DNA of 60,264 nt from Sphingomonas sp. GTDB lineage: Bacteria > Pseudomonadota > Alphaproteobacteria > Sphingomonadales > Sphingomonadaceae. Below the pieces are notes generated by a model. That model was not told where the DNA came from. It ran no database searches and saw only the letters and a list, made by a program, of their open reading frames with translations. Position numbers and translations under genes: made by a program. Positions 16,358 through 26,300 of the stretch are shown in pieces. Each line of letters opens with the position of its first letter. The stretch's first letter is position 1. The stretch is taken from NCBI GenBank assembly GCA_003248865.1, contig QFPK01000021.1, forward strand, positions 1-60,264. The letters are read 5' to 3'.

Positions 16358-19300
16358 ATGTCTGATATTCTGACCGCTGCGGGCACAGTTCCGCAGGCTG
16401 CTTCGCTGCCTGTATCACTCGACGATCGCTATGCGCTGGATGCGAAGCGCATCTTCCTGTCGGGCACGCAGGCGCTGGTGCGGCTGGTGCTGGTGCAGCA
16501 GGCGCGCGATGCCGCCGCCGGGCTGAACACGGGCGGCTTCATCTCGGGCTATCGCGGCTCGCCGCTCGGCGCCTTCGATCAGGAACTCTGGCGCGCGAAG
16601 AAGCGGCTGGCGCAGGCCAATGTGCAGTTTGTGCCCGGCATCAACGAGGAGCTGGGCGCAACCGCGGTCTGGGGCTCCCAGATGACGGATCTGAACCCGC
16701 GCGCCACCGTCGATGGCGTGTTCGGCCTCTGGTACGGCAAGGGCCCGGGGCTCGACCGGGCGATGGACGTGCTGAAGCATGCCAACGCCGCAGGCACCTC
16801 GAAGAACGGCGGCGTGCTGGCCATCGTGGGCGACGACCATGGCGCCAAATCCTCCACCCTCCCCCACCAGTCGGATCATAATTTCTCCGCCGCCTTCGTG
16901 CCTTTCCTGGCGCCCTCGTCAGTGCACGAATTCGTGGAATTTGGCCTGCTGGGCCTCGCAATGAGCCGCTTCGCCGGCACCTGGGTCGGCTTCAAGGCGA
17001 CGGCCGACACGGTCGAGACCTCCGCCACCGTCGACACCGCGAACGAGCAGCGCCGGATCATCCTGCCCCCATTCGATTTCCCGGAAGGCGGCCTCCACAT
17101 CCGCCCGAACGACATCTGGCGCGACGAGGACACCCGGCTTCAACGCTACAAGGGCTTCGCCGCCATGGCCTTCGCCAAGGCCAACGGCATCGACCGGCTG
17201 GTGTGGGACACGCCGCGCCCCCGCTTCGGCATCCTCTCCACCGGCAAGGCCTTCGCCGACACGCTGGAAGCGCTGGAAGAACTGGGCATCGACGAGAAGG
17301 TCGCGGCCGACATCGGCCTTCGGCTCTACAAGGTCGGCATGCCCTGGCCGCTGGAGCCCGACGGCGTGCGCGCCTTCGCCGAGGGGCTCGAAGAAGTCCT
17401 CGTCATCGAGGAGAAGCGTGAGTTCATCGAGCATCAGCTCAAATGGCAACTCTACAACTGGAAGCCCGGCGTGCGCCCGCAGGTCGTCGGCAAGCAGGAC
17501 GAAGCCGGCGACTGGCTGCTCAGCCCCGACAACGAGCTGACGCCCGGCATGATCGCCAAGGTGATCGCACGCCGCCTCAGCCACTTCCACAAGACCGACC
17601 GCATCGAGAATGCGCTGGCCTATTTCGAGAAGCGCGAGGCCCTGCTGGCGAAGTTCAGCACCCCCACCAAGCGCTCGCCCTATTTCTGCTCCGGCTGCCC
17701 GCACAACACCTCCACCAAGGTGCCCGAAGGCAGCCGCGCGCTGGCCGGCATCGGCTGCCACATCATGGCCTTGTGGATGGACCGCGCACAGACCTTCACC
17801 CAGATGGGCGGCGAAGGCGTGACCTGGGTGGGCGAGGCCCCCTTCGTGTCCGACAACCACATCTTCGCCAATCTGGGCGACGGCACCTATGAACATTCCG
17901 GCCTGCTGGCGATCCGCCAGGCGATCTCGTCGGGCGTGAACATCACTTACAAGATCCTCTTCAACGACGCCGTCGCCATGACAGGCGGCCAGCCGGTCGA
18001 AGGCCAGCTCACGGTCAGCAAGGTCGCGCGCCAGATGCTCGCCGAAGGCGCGAAGAAGGTATGGGTGCTGACGGAAGATCTCGGCCGCTATGCGGCGGGC
18101 TATCTGCCCGAAGGCGTGGAGCTGCACGACCGCGCCCAGCTCGATCCCATCTCGCAGGCGGCTGCGGCCACGCCCGGCTGCACCGTCATCATCTACGACC
18201 AGACCTGCGCCGCCGAAAAGCGCCGTCGCCGCAAGCGCGGCCTGATGCCCGATCCGGACAAGCGCGTCATCATCAACCCCGCCGTCTGCGAAGGCTGCGG
18301 CGATTGCTCGGTGCAGTCCAACTGCGTCTCGGTCGAGCCGCTGGAAACGGATTTCGGCCGCAAGCGCCGCATCAACCAGTCGAGCTGCAACAAGGATTAC
18401 AGCTGCGTGAAGGGCTTCTGCCCCAGCTTCGTCACGGTGGAGGGCGTTGAAGTCCGCAAGCCCGCGAAGCAGGCGCTGGATCTCTCCGGCCTGCCGGAAC
18501 CCGTCGTCCCCGCCCTCACCCAGGCCACCAACATCCTCGTCACCGGCATCGGCGGCACCGGCGTGCTCACCGTCTCCGCCCTGCTCGGCATGGCGGGGCA
18601 TCTGGCGGGCGTCGCCTCCACCACGGCCGACATGGCCGGCCTCGCCCAGAAGGGCGGCGCGGTGTGGAGCCATGTTCGCCTCGCGCCGGGCAACGAGCAA
18701 CTGCTCGGCCCGCGCATCATGACGGGCGCCGCCGATCTGGTGATCGCCTGCGATGCCGTCGTCGCTACCGACAAGGCCGCGCAGAATCTGATGTCGCCCG
18801 CGCGCACCCATGTGGTCGCCAATGCGAACATCGCCCCCACGGCAGATTTCGTGCGCAACCGGGACCTGAACTTCCGCGAGGCGCAGGTGCGCAAGGCGGT
18901 GGAACAGGCCACCAAGGCGCATGACTTCGTCTCGGCCGAGCGCATCGCCACCCAGCTGATGGGCGACGCCATCGCCGCCAACATCCTGCTGATGGGCTTC
19001 GCCTGGCAGAAGGGGCTGATCCCGCTGCCGCTCTCGGCGCTGGAAGGCGCCATCGACCTCAACGGCGTGGCGGTGAAGTTCAACAAGGAGGCCTTCAACC
19101 TCGGCCGGCTGCTCGCACACGATCCGGCCCGGATCGAGGCGATGCTGTCGCCCGCCCAGCAGCTGCCCGCCTCCCTTGATGCGCGCATCGCCAGCCGCGC
19201 CGCCGACCTGACGGCCTGGGGCGATGCCGCCTATGCCGCCCGCTATCAGGCCGTGGTCGAACAGGCGCGCAAGGCCGAAACCGCGCTTCGCCCCGGCTCC

Positions 19301-19828
19301 GAGGCGCTCACCGAATCCGTCGCGCGCAGCCTGCACAAGCTGATGGCCTACAAGGACGAATATGAAGTCGCCCGCCTGATGACGGACGGCCGCTTCGACA
19401 CGCTGATGGGCGAAACCTTCAGCAAGGCCCGGACCCGCCGCTACCATCTCTCCCCGCCGATCTTCGCGAAGACCGATCCGGCGACGGGCCGCCCGAAGAA
19501 ATACGCCATGCCGGGCTGGGTGGTGGAACCGCTGTTCAAGCTGCTTGCGGCCTCAAAGGGCCTGCGCGGCACCGCGCTGGACCCGTTCGGCCGCACCCCG
19601 GAACGCCGCCGCGAACAGGCCGCGATCCCGGCCTATGAGGCAGAGGTGACACGCCTGCTGTCCGGCCTCACCAGCGACAATCTCGCGCTGGCGGCCGAAA
19701 TCGCCGCCCTGCCGCTGGACGTGCGCGGCTTCGGCCCGGTGAAGGAAGCGGCCGAAAAGGCAGTGGAAACCAAGCGGCACGCCCTGTGGGCGAAATGGCC
19801 CGGCGAAGCGGCGCGCGCCGTGGCCTGA
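16358..19828 (+). CDS. Single-chain indolepyruvate ferredoxin oxidoreductase family protein
   Basis: A 1156-residue fusion of the alpha (TPP/pyrimidine-domain, Fe-S) and beta/gamma parts of 2-oxoacid:ferredoxin oxidoreductases. It decarboxylates aryl-pyruvates or related 2-oxoacids from amino-acid breakdown to acyl-CoA and reduces ferredoxin. Seen are the N-terminal domain with GFISGYRGSPLG, the TPP-binding GEGVTWVGEAPFVSDNH and GDGTYEHSG region, an Fe-S segment VCEGCGDCSVQSNC near residue 645 with further Cys in SSCNKDYSCVKGFC, and a gamma-type domain starting ILVTGIGGTGVLTVSALLG. The ATG at 16358 is chosen for the adjacent GGGAGAGAGA. Long one-chain forms are common in aerobic proteobacteria. 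Exact substrate is not determined. Confidence 0.9.
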   Translation: MSDILTAAGTVPQAASLPVSLDDRYALDAKRIFLSGTQALVRLVLVQQARDAAAGLNTGGFISGYRGSPLGAFDQELWRAKKRLAQANVQFVPGINEELGATAVWGSQMTDLNPRATVDGVFGLWYGKGPGLDRAMDVLKHANAAGTSKNGGVLAIVGDDHGAKSSTLPHQSDHNFSAAFVPFLAPSSVHEFVEFGLLGLAMSRFAGTWVGFKATADTVETSATVDTANEQRRIILPPFDFPEGGLHIRPNDIWRDEDTRLQRYKGFAAMAFAKANGIDRLVWDTPRPRFGILSTGKAFADTLEALEELGIDEKVAADIGLRLYKVGMPWPLEPDGVRAFAEGLEEVLVIEEKREFIEHQLKWQLYNWKPGVRPQVVGKQDEAGDWLLSPDNELTPGMIAKVIARRLSHFHKTDRIENALAYFEKREALLAKFSTPTKRSPYFCSGCPHNTSTKVPEGSRALAGIGCHIMALWMDRAQTFTQMGGEGVTWVGEAPFVSDNHIFANLGDGTYEHSGLLAIRQAISSGVNITYKILFNDAVAMTGGQPVEGQLTVSKVARQMLAEGAKKVWVLTEDLGRYAAGYLPEGVELHDRAQLDPISQAAAATPGCTVIIYDQTCAAEKRRRRKRGLMPDPDKRVIINPAVCEGCGDCSVQSNCVSVEPLETDFGRKRRINQSSCNKDYSCVKGFCPSFVTVEGVEVRKPAKQALDLSGLPEPVVPALTQATNILVTGIGGTGVLTVSALLGMAGHLAGVASTTADMAGLAQKGGAVWSHVRLAPGNEQLLGPRIMTGAADLVIACDAVVATDKAAQNLMSPARTHVVANANIAPTADFVRNRDLNFREAQVRKAVEQATKAHDFVSAERIATQLMGDAIAANILLMGFAWQKGLIPLPLSALEGAIDLNGVAVKFNKEAFNLGRLLAHDPARIEAMLSPAQQLPASLDARIASRAADLTAWGDAAYAARYQAVVEQARKAETALRPGSEALTESVARSLHKLMAYKDEYEVARLMTDGRFDTLMGETFSKARTRRYHLSPPIFAKTDPATGRPKKYAMPGWVVEPLFKLLAASKGLRGTALDPFGRTPERRREQAAIPAYEAEVTRLLSGLTSDNLALAAEIAALPLDVRGFGPVKEAAEKAVETKRHALWAKWPGEAARAVA

Positions 19829-19861
19829 CAGGCATCTGCGGATCGGCTATCGGGGCGGGCC

Positions 19862-20491
19862 ATGAACCCGCCCCCACCCCCATCCGGCCAGCCCTTCACC
19901 GGCTGCCAGAAGTTCCCCAACAAGGCCCTCACCCTCTACCAGAAGAAGGCTTTCCTGGACGCCGCCACCTGCGCCGAACTGGTCGCGCGGATCGATTCGA
20001 ACCGCCGTCCCTCCACCATCTCGGACGCGAATGGAGACCCGTTCAACCGCACCTCGGAAACCTGCGACCTGTTCGGCGGCGATCCGCTGGTGGACCGGGT
20101 GAACAGCCTGCTCGACCAGACTTCGGGCCAGCCCGCCGATCATGGCGAGGTGCTGCAGGGCCAGCGCTATGCCGTGGGGCAGGAATTCAAGCTCCACACC
20201 GACTATTTCGAACAGAGCGGCCCCGACTGGGAGGTGAACACCCGCATCGGCGGCCAGCGCACCTGGACGCTGATGATCTATCTGAACGAACCTGAGGAAG
20301 GCGGTGCCACCCGCTTCAAGCAGATCGGCAAGATCTTCCAGCCGGAAACCGGAAAAATGCTGGCCTGGTGCAATCTGGATGGTCAGGGGCGGCCCAACTA
20401 TGCCACGCTGCATTCCGGGATGAAGGTCTACAGGGGCACCAAATATGTCATCACCAAATGGTATCGGGAACGCCCGATGAGGGCGGCATGA
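19862..20491 (+). CDS. 2-oxoglutarate/Fe(II) oxygenase, prolyl 4-hydroxylase type
   Basis: A 209-residue cytoplasmic dioxygenase. The iron triad is visible as His112-x-Asp114 (KLHTDYFE) and His184 (ATLHSGMKV), with Lys194 (RGTKYVITKW) ten residues later to hold the 2-oxoglutarate carboxylate. The conserved RTSETCDL substrate-loop segment and WTLMIYLNEPEEGGATRF core strand fit the prolyl-4-hydroxylase alpha subunit-like bacterial family. Bacterial members hydroxylate prolines in proteins or peptides; the target here is unknown. The stop codon overlaps the start of a small membrane protein gene (ATGA). Confidence 0.88.
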   Translation: MNPPPPPSGQPFTGCQKFPNKALTLYQKKAFLDAATCAELVARIDSNRRPSTISDANGDPFNRTSETCDLFGGDPLVDRVNSLLDQTSGQPADHGEVLQGQRYAVGQEFKLHTDYFEQSGPDWEVNTRIGGQRTWTLMIYLNEPEEGGATRFKQIGKIFQPETGKMLAWCNLDGQGRPNYATLHSGMKVYRGTKYVITKWYRERPMRAA

Positions 20492-20745
20492 TCCTTCTCA
20501 CCATCGTCATCGTCCTGGTGCTGTTCATCCTGTTTGCGGTGCTGGGCGGCGGCGTCCGCAAGACCTCCAAGGCAGAGCGCGAGGAGCGCCGCCGCCGCGA
20601 GGAGGATGAGGAAGCCGAAAAGGCAAAGGGTGGCTGGCTGTTCCGCCACAAGCGCCGCGACGATGACCGCTCCGACGACCATGACGATGATTTCAAGGGC
20701 GGCGGCGGCAAGTTCGGCGGCGGTGGCGCCAGCGGCAAATGGTGA
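20488..20745 (+). CDS. Small single-span membrane protein with acidic, Gly-rich tail
   Basis: An 85-residue protein. One N-terminal transmembrane helix (LTIVIVLVLFILFAVLGGG) is followed by a highly charged Arg/Glu then Asp/Arg stretch (RRDDDRSDDHDDDFK) and a Gly-rich C-terminus. It overlaps the preceding dioxygenase gene by four bases and is probably co-translated. I do not recognise a function. Low-complexity tails of this kind are common in small inner-membrane proteins. Coding status is supported by the tight coupling and the clean frame. Confidence 0.6.
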   Translation: MILLTIVIVLVLFILFAVLGGGVRKTSKAEREERRRREEDEEAEKAKGGWLFRHKRRDDDRSDDHDDDFKGGGGKFGGGGASGKW

Positions 20746-20813
20746 GGCTGGTGCAATCGAGAGGCGGCTGAACGCCTCCGCGCGGATTAATCCGGACTGC
20801 GGAGGAGAGGTTC

Positions 20814-21908
20814 ATGAATTTCGACCTGTCGGATGACGCCAAGACCTTGAAGGAGGCAGCGCGGAAGTTCCTCGATGCCCGCGCAGGCCCCGCCGCCGCG
20901 CGGCGCGTGCTGAACTCAGGGGACACCCACGACGCCCAGCTATGGACAGAGGTCGTGGAGCAGGGCTGGCCCGCCGCCCGCGTGCCGGAAGCCCATGGCG
21001 GCCTCGGCCTCGGCGCCGATGAAGCCTGTGTCCTCGCCGAGGAGATCGGCCGCAGCCTCGCCCCGGTGCCGCTGATGTCCACGCTGGCCACCATAGAGGC
21101 CCTGCTGATCGCGGGCAGCGCCGCTCAGCAAGCCGAATGGCTGCCGAAGCTGGCGTCCGGCGAAGCCATCGGCGCCATCGCCTGGGCCGAAGGCAGCAAC
21201 TCGCCGCTGCAGACACCCGGCACGAAGCTGGAAGGCGGCAAGCTCAGCGGTCAAAAGTCCCCCGTGATCGACGGGCTGGTGGCAACAGTCGCCATCGTCA
21301 CCGTCGCCACGCCCGACGGCCCCGCCATGGCCATCGCCTCGCTCGACGGCGTCACGCGGGAGAAGCAGGATACGCTGGACCTCGTCCGCCCGTCCGCCCG
21401 CCTCTCGTTCAGCGGCACCCCGGCGGAAGCACTGGGCACCGCGGCAGACTGGGTGAAACTCACCGAGCGCCTCGCCGTGCTTTCCGCCTGGGAAGCGCTG
21501 GGCACGGCTGACGCCGCCCGAGAGATGACGCTCGCCTATGCCAAGGATCGCGTCGCCTTCGGCCAGCGCATCGGCCGCTATCAGGGCGTGAAGCACAAGC
21601 TCGCGGACATGTTCATCAAGGCCGAACTGGCCCGCGCGCATGCGCTCCACGGCTGCTGGGCGTGGGAAGCGGACGCCCCGGAACTGGCGCAGGCGGCGTC
21701 GGCCGCGCGCGTCGCCAGCCTCGATGCACTGCGCTTCACCACCGAGGAATCGGTCCAGCTCCACGGCGGCATCGGCTTCACCTGGGAGCATGACTGCCAG
21801 TTCTACTACCGCCGCAACCGCCTGCTGGCCGCCAGCATCGGCAGCCGCCCGCACTGGGCCGACCGTCTCGTCCGGGCGCTGGAACAGCGCAACCGCGCGG
21901 CCGCCTGA
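20814..21908 (+). CDS. Acyl-CoA dehydrogenase, small subunit of a two-subunit enzyme (PimD-like)
   Basis: A 364-residue acyl-CoA dehydrogenase-fold protein. It has the N-terminal helical domain (EAHGGLGLGADEACVLAEEIGRS) and the C-terminal domain with YAKDRVAFGQRIGRYQGVKHKLADM, ending QLHGGIGFTWEHDCQFYYRR. That last motif marks the smaller partner of paired dehydrogenases such as PimC/PimD (pimeloyl-CoA) and the mycobacterial FadE28/FadE29 type. The canonical base-carrying YEGT motif is absent. A GGAGGAG ribosome binding site lies upstream. The larger partner starts 11 bases downstream. Substrate is not determined; side-chain, dicarboxylic or branched acyl-CoA is plausible. Confidence 0.85.
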   Translation: MNFDLSDDAKTLKEAARKFLDARAGPAAARRVLNSGDTHDAQLWTEVVEQGWPAARVPEAHGGLGLGADEACVLAEEIGRSLAPVPLMSTLATIEALLIAGSAAQQAEWLPKLASGEAIGAIAWAEGSNSPLQTPGTKLEGGKLSGQKSPVIDGLVATVAIVTVATPDGPAMAIASLDGVTREKQDTLDLVRPSARLSFSGTPAEALGTAADWVKLTERLAVLSAWEALGTADAAREMTLAYAKDRVAFGQRIGRYQGVKHKLADMFIKAELARAHALHGCWAWEADAPELAQAASAARVASLDALRFTTEESVQLHGGIGFTWEHDCQFYYRRNRLLAASIGSRPHWADRLVRALEQRNRAAA

Positions 21909-21919
21909 GGGGAACGAAC

Positions 21920-23137
21920 ATGGATTTCAACGACGCACCGCAAGAGGCCGAATTCCGCGCCAAGGTGAAGGCCTGGCTGGCCGAAGCCGCCGCCGAATAT
22001 GCCCAGCCGCCCGAAACCCCTTGGGGGCTGGAAGAGTTCGTCACCCGCTCCCGCGCCTGGCAGCTGAAGAAGTTCGAGGCGGGCTATGTGGGCATCACCT
22101 GGCCCAAAGCGATCGGCGGGCAGGGGCTGACCCCCATGCACCAGATCATCTTCAACCAGGAAGAAAGCCGCACCTTCGTGCCGTCGGGCCTCTATTCCAT
22201 CGGGCTCGGCATGTGCATCCCAACCGTGTTCACCCACGGCTCGCCAGAGATCGCCGCGCGCTATGTGCCCAAGGCGCTGCGCGGCGAGGAAGTCTGGTGC
22301 CAGCTCTTCTCCGAACCGGTCGCCGGCTCCGATCTCGCCTCCATCCGCACCAAGGCGGTGAAGGAAGGCGACGAATGGGTCATCAACGGCCAGAAGGTGT
22401 GGACCAGCTTCGCCCACAAATCCGATTTCGGAATCGTCGTCACCCGCACCGATTTCGACGCCCCCAAGCACAAGGGCCTCACCATGTTCATCGTGGACAT
22501 GAAGGCCCCCGGCGTAGAGGTGCGCCCCATCCGGCAGATGTCGGGCGGCAGCGATTTCAACGAAGTCTTCTTCACCGACGTCCGCGTGAAAGACACGCAC
22601 CGGCTGGGCGAGGTGGGTGACGGCTGGAAGGTCTCCCTCACCACCCTCATGCACGAACGGCTCGCGGTGGGCGGCAAGCCCCGCAACGCGCCCGGCTACC
22701 AGACGCTCATGAAGGTCGCCTCCGAAATCGAGACGGACACCGGCCCCGCCATCCAGCGCGCCGATGTCAGGAACCGCATCGCAGACACCTACATCGCCGA
22801 CGAAGGCATCCGCCTCACCCAGATGCGCGCTCTCTCCGCCCTGTCGCGCGGGCAGATTCCGGGGCCGGAACAATCCATCTCCAAGGTCGTCGTGGCGAAG
22901 ACGCTGCAGGATGTCTCCGCCTTCGCGCTCGACCTCGCCGAAGCCGCCGGCTTCGCCGTCGAACCCGGCTCCGACCTCGAAAAGCTGCAGGGCAGCTACA
23001 TGTGGTCGGCGGGACTGCGCATCGCGGGCGGCACAGACGAGATTCTGCGCAACATCATCGCCGAACGCGTCCTCGGCCTCCCCGGGGATCTGCGCCCCGA
23101 CAAGGACATACCGTTCAGCCAACTGAAGCCGCTGTAG
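21920..23137 (+). CDS. Acyl-CoA dehydrogenase, large subunit of a two-subunit enzyme (PimC-like)
   Basis: A 405-residue partner of the preceding gene. It carries WCQLFSEPVAGSDLASIRT (acyl/FAD loop), VINGQKVWTSFAHKSDF, and a C-terminal IAGGTDEILRNIIAERVLGLP. At the position where SCAD/MCAD enzymes have the catalytic Glu of YEGT there is Gly, so the base must come from elsewhere in the subunit or from the partner, as in other heteromeric dehydrogenases. Separate small and large genes with an 11-base gap imply a heterodimer or heterotetramer. A diverged copy of the composite repeat follows downstream. Confidence 0.87.
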   Translation: MDFNDAPQEAEFRAKVKAWLAEAAAEYAQPPETPWGLEEFVTRSRAWQLKKFEAGYVGITWPKAIGGQGLTPMHQIIFNQEESRTFVPSGLYSIGLGMCIPTVFTHGSPEIAARYVPKALRGEEVWCQLFSEPVAGSDLASIRTKAVKEGDEWVINGQKVWTSFAHKSDFGIVVTRTDFDAPKHKGLTMFIVDMKAPGVEVRPIRQMSGGSDFNEVFFTDVRVKDTHRLGEVGDGWKVSLTTLMHERLAVGGKPRNAPGYQTLMKVASEIETDTGPAIQRADVRNRIADTYIADEGIRLTQMRALSALSRGQIPGPEQSISKVVVAKTLQDVSAFALDLAEAAGFAVEPGSDLEKLQGSYMWSAGLRIAGGTDEILRNIIAERVLGLPGDLRPDKDIPFSQLKPL

Positions 23138-23164
23138 GCGAGGGGAAGCAAACTACTTCTTTGC

Positions 23165-23335
23165 ATCGGCCGGGCAGGGAAAGATTGCCCGGAATCCGCG
23201 CGTTTGCGTTGTGCACCATTCCCGGATTGTGCGTGGGCTTGCTGGTGCCGTAGGCCATCAACCCTGCCGTCGGCACGAGCTTGATGCATGGTCCGGGTAA
23301 AGTGGGTGCAGGGAGCAAGGCTCCCTGCCGGAGCA
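23165..23335 (+). repeat. Diverged composite intergenic repeat
   Basis: In A-to-D orientation this copy has a decayed A palindrome (GCAGGGAAAGATTGCCC), the B core TTTGCGTTGTGCAC, no recognisable C stem, and a good D stem GCAGGGAG-N5-CTCCCTGC at 23308-23328. It lies between the convergent large dehydrogenase subunit and TonB-receptor genes. It is the least conserved of the copies retaining both ends. Confidence 0.55.
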
Positions 23336-23366
23336 AACTGACCAAGCCCCTGTACCCCCCATCCAC

Positions 23367-26300
23367 TCAGAACTTCGCACGTGCTCCCAGAAAGAAGTAA
23401 CGCCCCATTCCGCTCACTGGGTAAGCCGAGCTCGAAATATACGGCTGCTTGTCAGTCAAGTTGCTGACACCTCCATAAAATTCGTAGCTCTCCGCAAGTT
23501 TAAAGCTGAACGAAGCGTCATGAATCCAGTAAGGCCTTGCCCATCCGGCTTCACCAAACTCCAGATCAATTCGTTCTACCTGCACAACGGAGGCGATTGC
23601 CTGCTTGCCTACATACTGTGTCCGCCACGTCAGAGAGATGTCCCCGTAGGACCAGACAGCTGAGCCGATCCCGGACCATTCCGGCGCAGACATTTCCCCT
23701 AGTCCCGGGTTGACGAGCGACCTGTCAACCGGGTCGAAGTATCGGTTGAGCTTCTCGACCCAGTTGACGGCACCGCGAAGATTAAAATTATGCTCTCCAA
23801 GATTGAACTGGTAGCTCGCTGACATATCGATACCCGATGTCTCGATACGGCCGAAATTCAGCTGAGTCTGCCTAAGGAAGCTAAGCCCGCCGTCTCCACG
23901 TCTATCAAAGAGTGAGCAGAACTGGTTGGGGTAAGTTTCGATATCATAACAGGTGTCGACAATATCTTGTGCCGTCACAGCTGCAATCGCATCATCGATA
24001 CGGATCGAATAATAGTCCGCCGACAACGTCAGGCCCGGCACGAAGCGCGGCTGTATGATCGCGCCCACAGTCCAGGTCTTTGCTCTCTCTTGCTCCAGAT
24101 CAGGATTTCCGCCGGAAGTTCCCGAAAAGCGAGCCGTCAGCGGATCTTCATATGTTGCCGGATTCACACCCAGAGCGCTGAGCGCCGCTGCGCAATTGGC
24201 TTGCCTCCTCTGGGCATTGCCGGCCCCGCCTGCCAAAAGTGCTTCAATAGTGGACGCATTGCAGGGATCCGACGGACGGAACGTTGTTCCCTGCTGCGGG
24301 TTGTAGAGTTCGGAAATGTTCGGGGCACGAATTGCTCGCGAATAGGATGCGCGCACCCTTATGTCACGGACGGGAGCCCATGTACCTGCGATGTTCCAAG
24401 TAAAGGCGCCGCCGATCGTTGAGTAATCCGCATAACGCGCCGCACCTTCAAGCGACAACTCATAGAAGAATGGACGATCCGCAAGGATCGGAACGCGGAG
24501 TTCGCCGAACACCTCCTTCACGTCGAAACTGCCGCCGGCATCATAGGTCCGGGTTGAGGCATCGAAGATCAGTTGCTGGTTACCCGAAATGTCGCCGATG
24601 AACGTCCCTTCCGGTCCGGCGGGAGAGCCGGCTGGCAGCAGCCCCTTTTCCAGGTCGGAGAAGGTCGAGCGGCTCCTCTCCTTGCGATACTCGGCCCCTG
24701 CGGCAAAGGCGAGAGCGCCCCCAGGCAGCGTGAAGAACGCGCTTGTATCACCCGAGAAGGCCAGGGTCGCGACGGTCTGCTCCATCCGATAGCGATCCGT
24801 TGTCGGGGTCGTGATGAAATCCACAGCCTCCTGACTGAGGGAGCCTGCGCCAGCCATGATGTTGGCAGGCCGACACTGACCATCTCCTGGTGTAAAAGTG
24901 AAGTAGCCGGGCTCGATCACCGGAAATATCTCGGATCCTGGGTGCATCGACGAAGGATCGACATCCGATCGGCACACGATGCGACCATCCGGTAAGCGGA
25001 CGGCATCGAGCGCTGCAAAAAGGCGATCGTACAGGACCGAATTGGAGAAGGTGACAGTGTTATCGGTACGGCCGTAGTTAAATGAGAAATCATAGCGCAG
25101 GTTGCTTGCGATCTCACCCGTCGCGCCGGCTACGATGCGATATGTGTCCCGGTCGGCAGTGGTGATGCCTGGTCCCAGATCGGTAAAATCGCGACTGATG
25201 CGCAGCCCGCCTGCCTCGTCCGCATCCGCCTGCAGCACTGAGGGAATCCAGGGATTGTCCGGGGCGATCCAGAGACTGTCGTAGAATGTATTATAGCTGC
25301 TCCGTCTTGTTGCTTCGGAGCGCGCGTACTTCGCATCAAAAAAGACCTCGAACGCCGGCGAGACTTCATATTGCCCCTTCAGATTGGCAAATATCCGCTT
25401 CGAACCAGGAAGCAGTGACGAAGGACTCGTCCGCTCCACCGCGCCATCTCCACCATACTGATTCTGCGCCGTGGAAATGATGCCATCATCGAAGATACGG
25501 ACGCCGCCATCAGGTGTCGTGACATAGCAGCCACCTCCGCCGAATCCTGTCCAGCCGATGTAACTCTCGTTACAATCGCTCACACCATTGCCGTTGATAT
25601 CCGCCGAGAAGAAGTCGAAATCGTTCCTGAAAACTAGGCCTTGATTAGAGGAAATGGCAAAGGTCGGATAACGGCCAATGGCAAACAATGGCGCGGAACC
25701 GGCACGATCAATTAGTGCTTGTTCAGCTGCCGTTAGGCCTCCTGGAAACAATCCTGCTGCTTGGGCCGCCGTGGGGATCAGTGGACCAAAGGAAATGCGC
25801 GAGGCGCGTGGCCCCGGGCCGCCTATCCGATAGTAATTGGCGAAATTCGGCATTGTCGCCGCGTCGATATCGCCTTTCTGAAAGCGCCGATCCGGGTGGC
25901 CGTAGGTGGTGCTGTCATTTCCACGGCCATTATCAGCCGTGAACCAGCGGTCTGAAAACAGGACCTCATTGTCCCTGGTGTAGCCCGCCGATGCCGTGAT
26001 GTTACCGCGACCACCATCAAAATTCTTGCCCCAGGTTCCGGAGACACTAATGCTGCCGCCATCTCCGCGCGACGAGATTCCAGTCTGCGCATCCAGCGCG
26101 ATCCCTTCGAAATCCTTCTTCAGAATGTAGTTCACAACACCGGTCACGGCATCGGCGCCATAAACGGCGGAAGCCCCGCCCGTCATCACCTCCACACGCT
26201 CGATCAGCGCGGTGGGAATCGTCGCGACATCGACCGTCTGGGAACCCGCAACACCCGAAACATGGCGCCGGCCGTCAACCAGGACCAGCGTGCGCTGCGA

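Noticed and set aside
16919..19447. An 842-codon open frame antisense to the indolepyruvate oxidoreductase gene
   Set aside because: It mirrors the real gene in high-GC DNA, has low-complexity Gly/Ala/Arg/His composition and no start signal or family motif.
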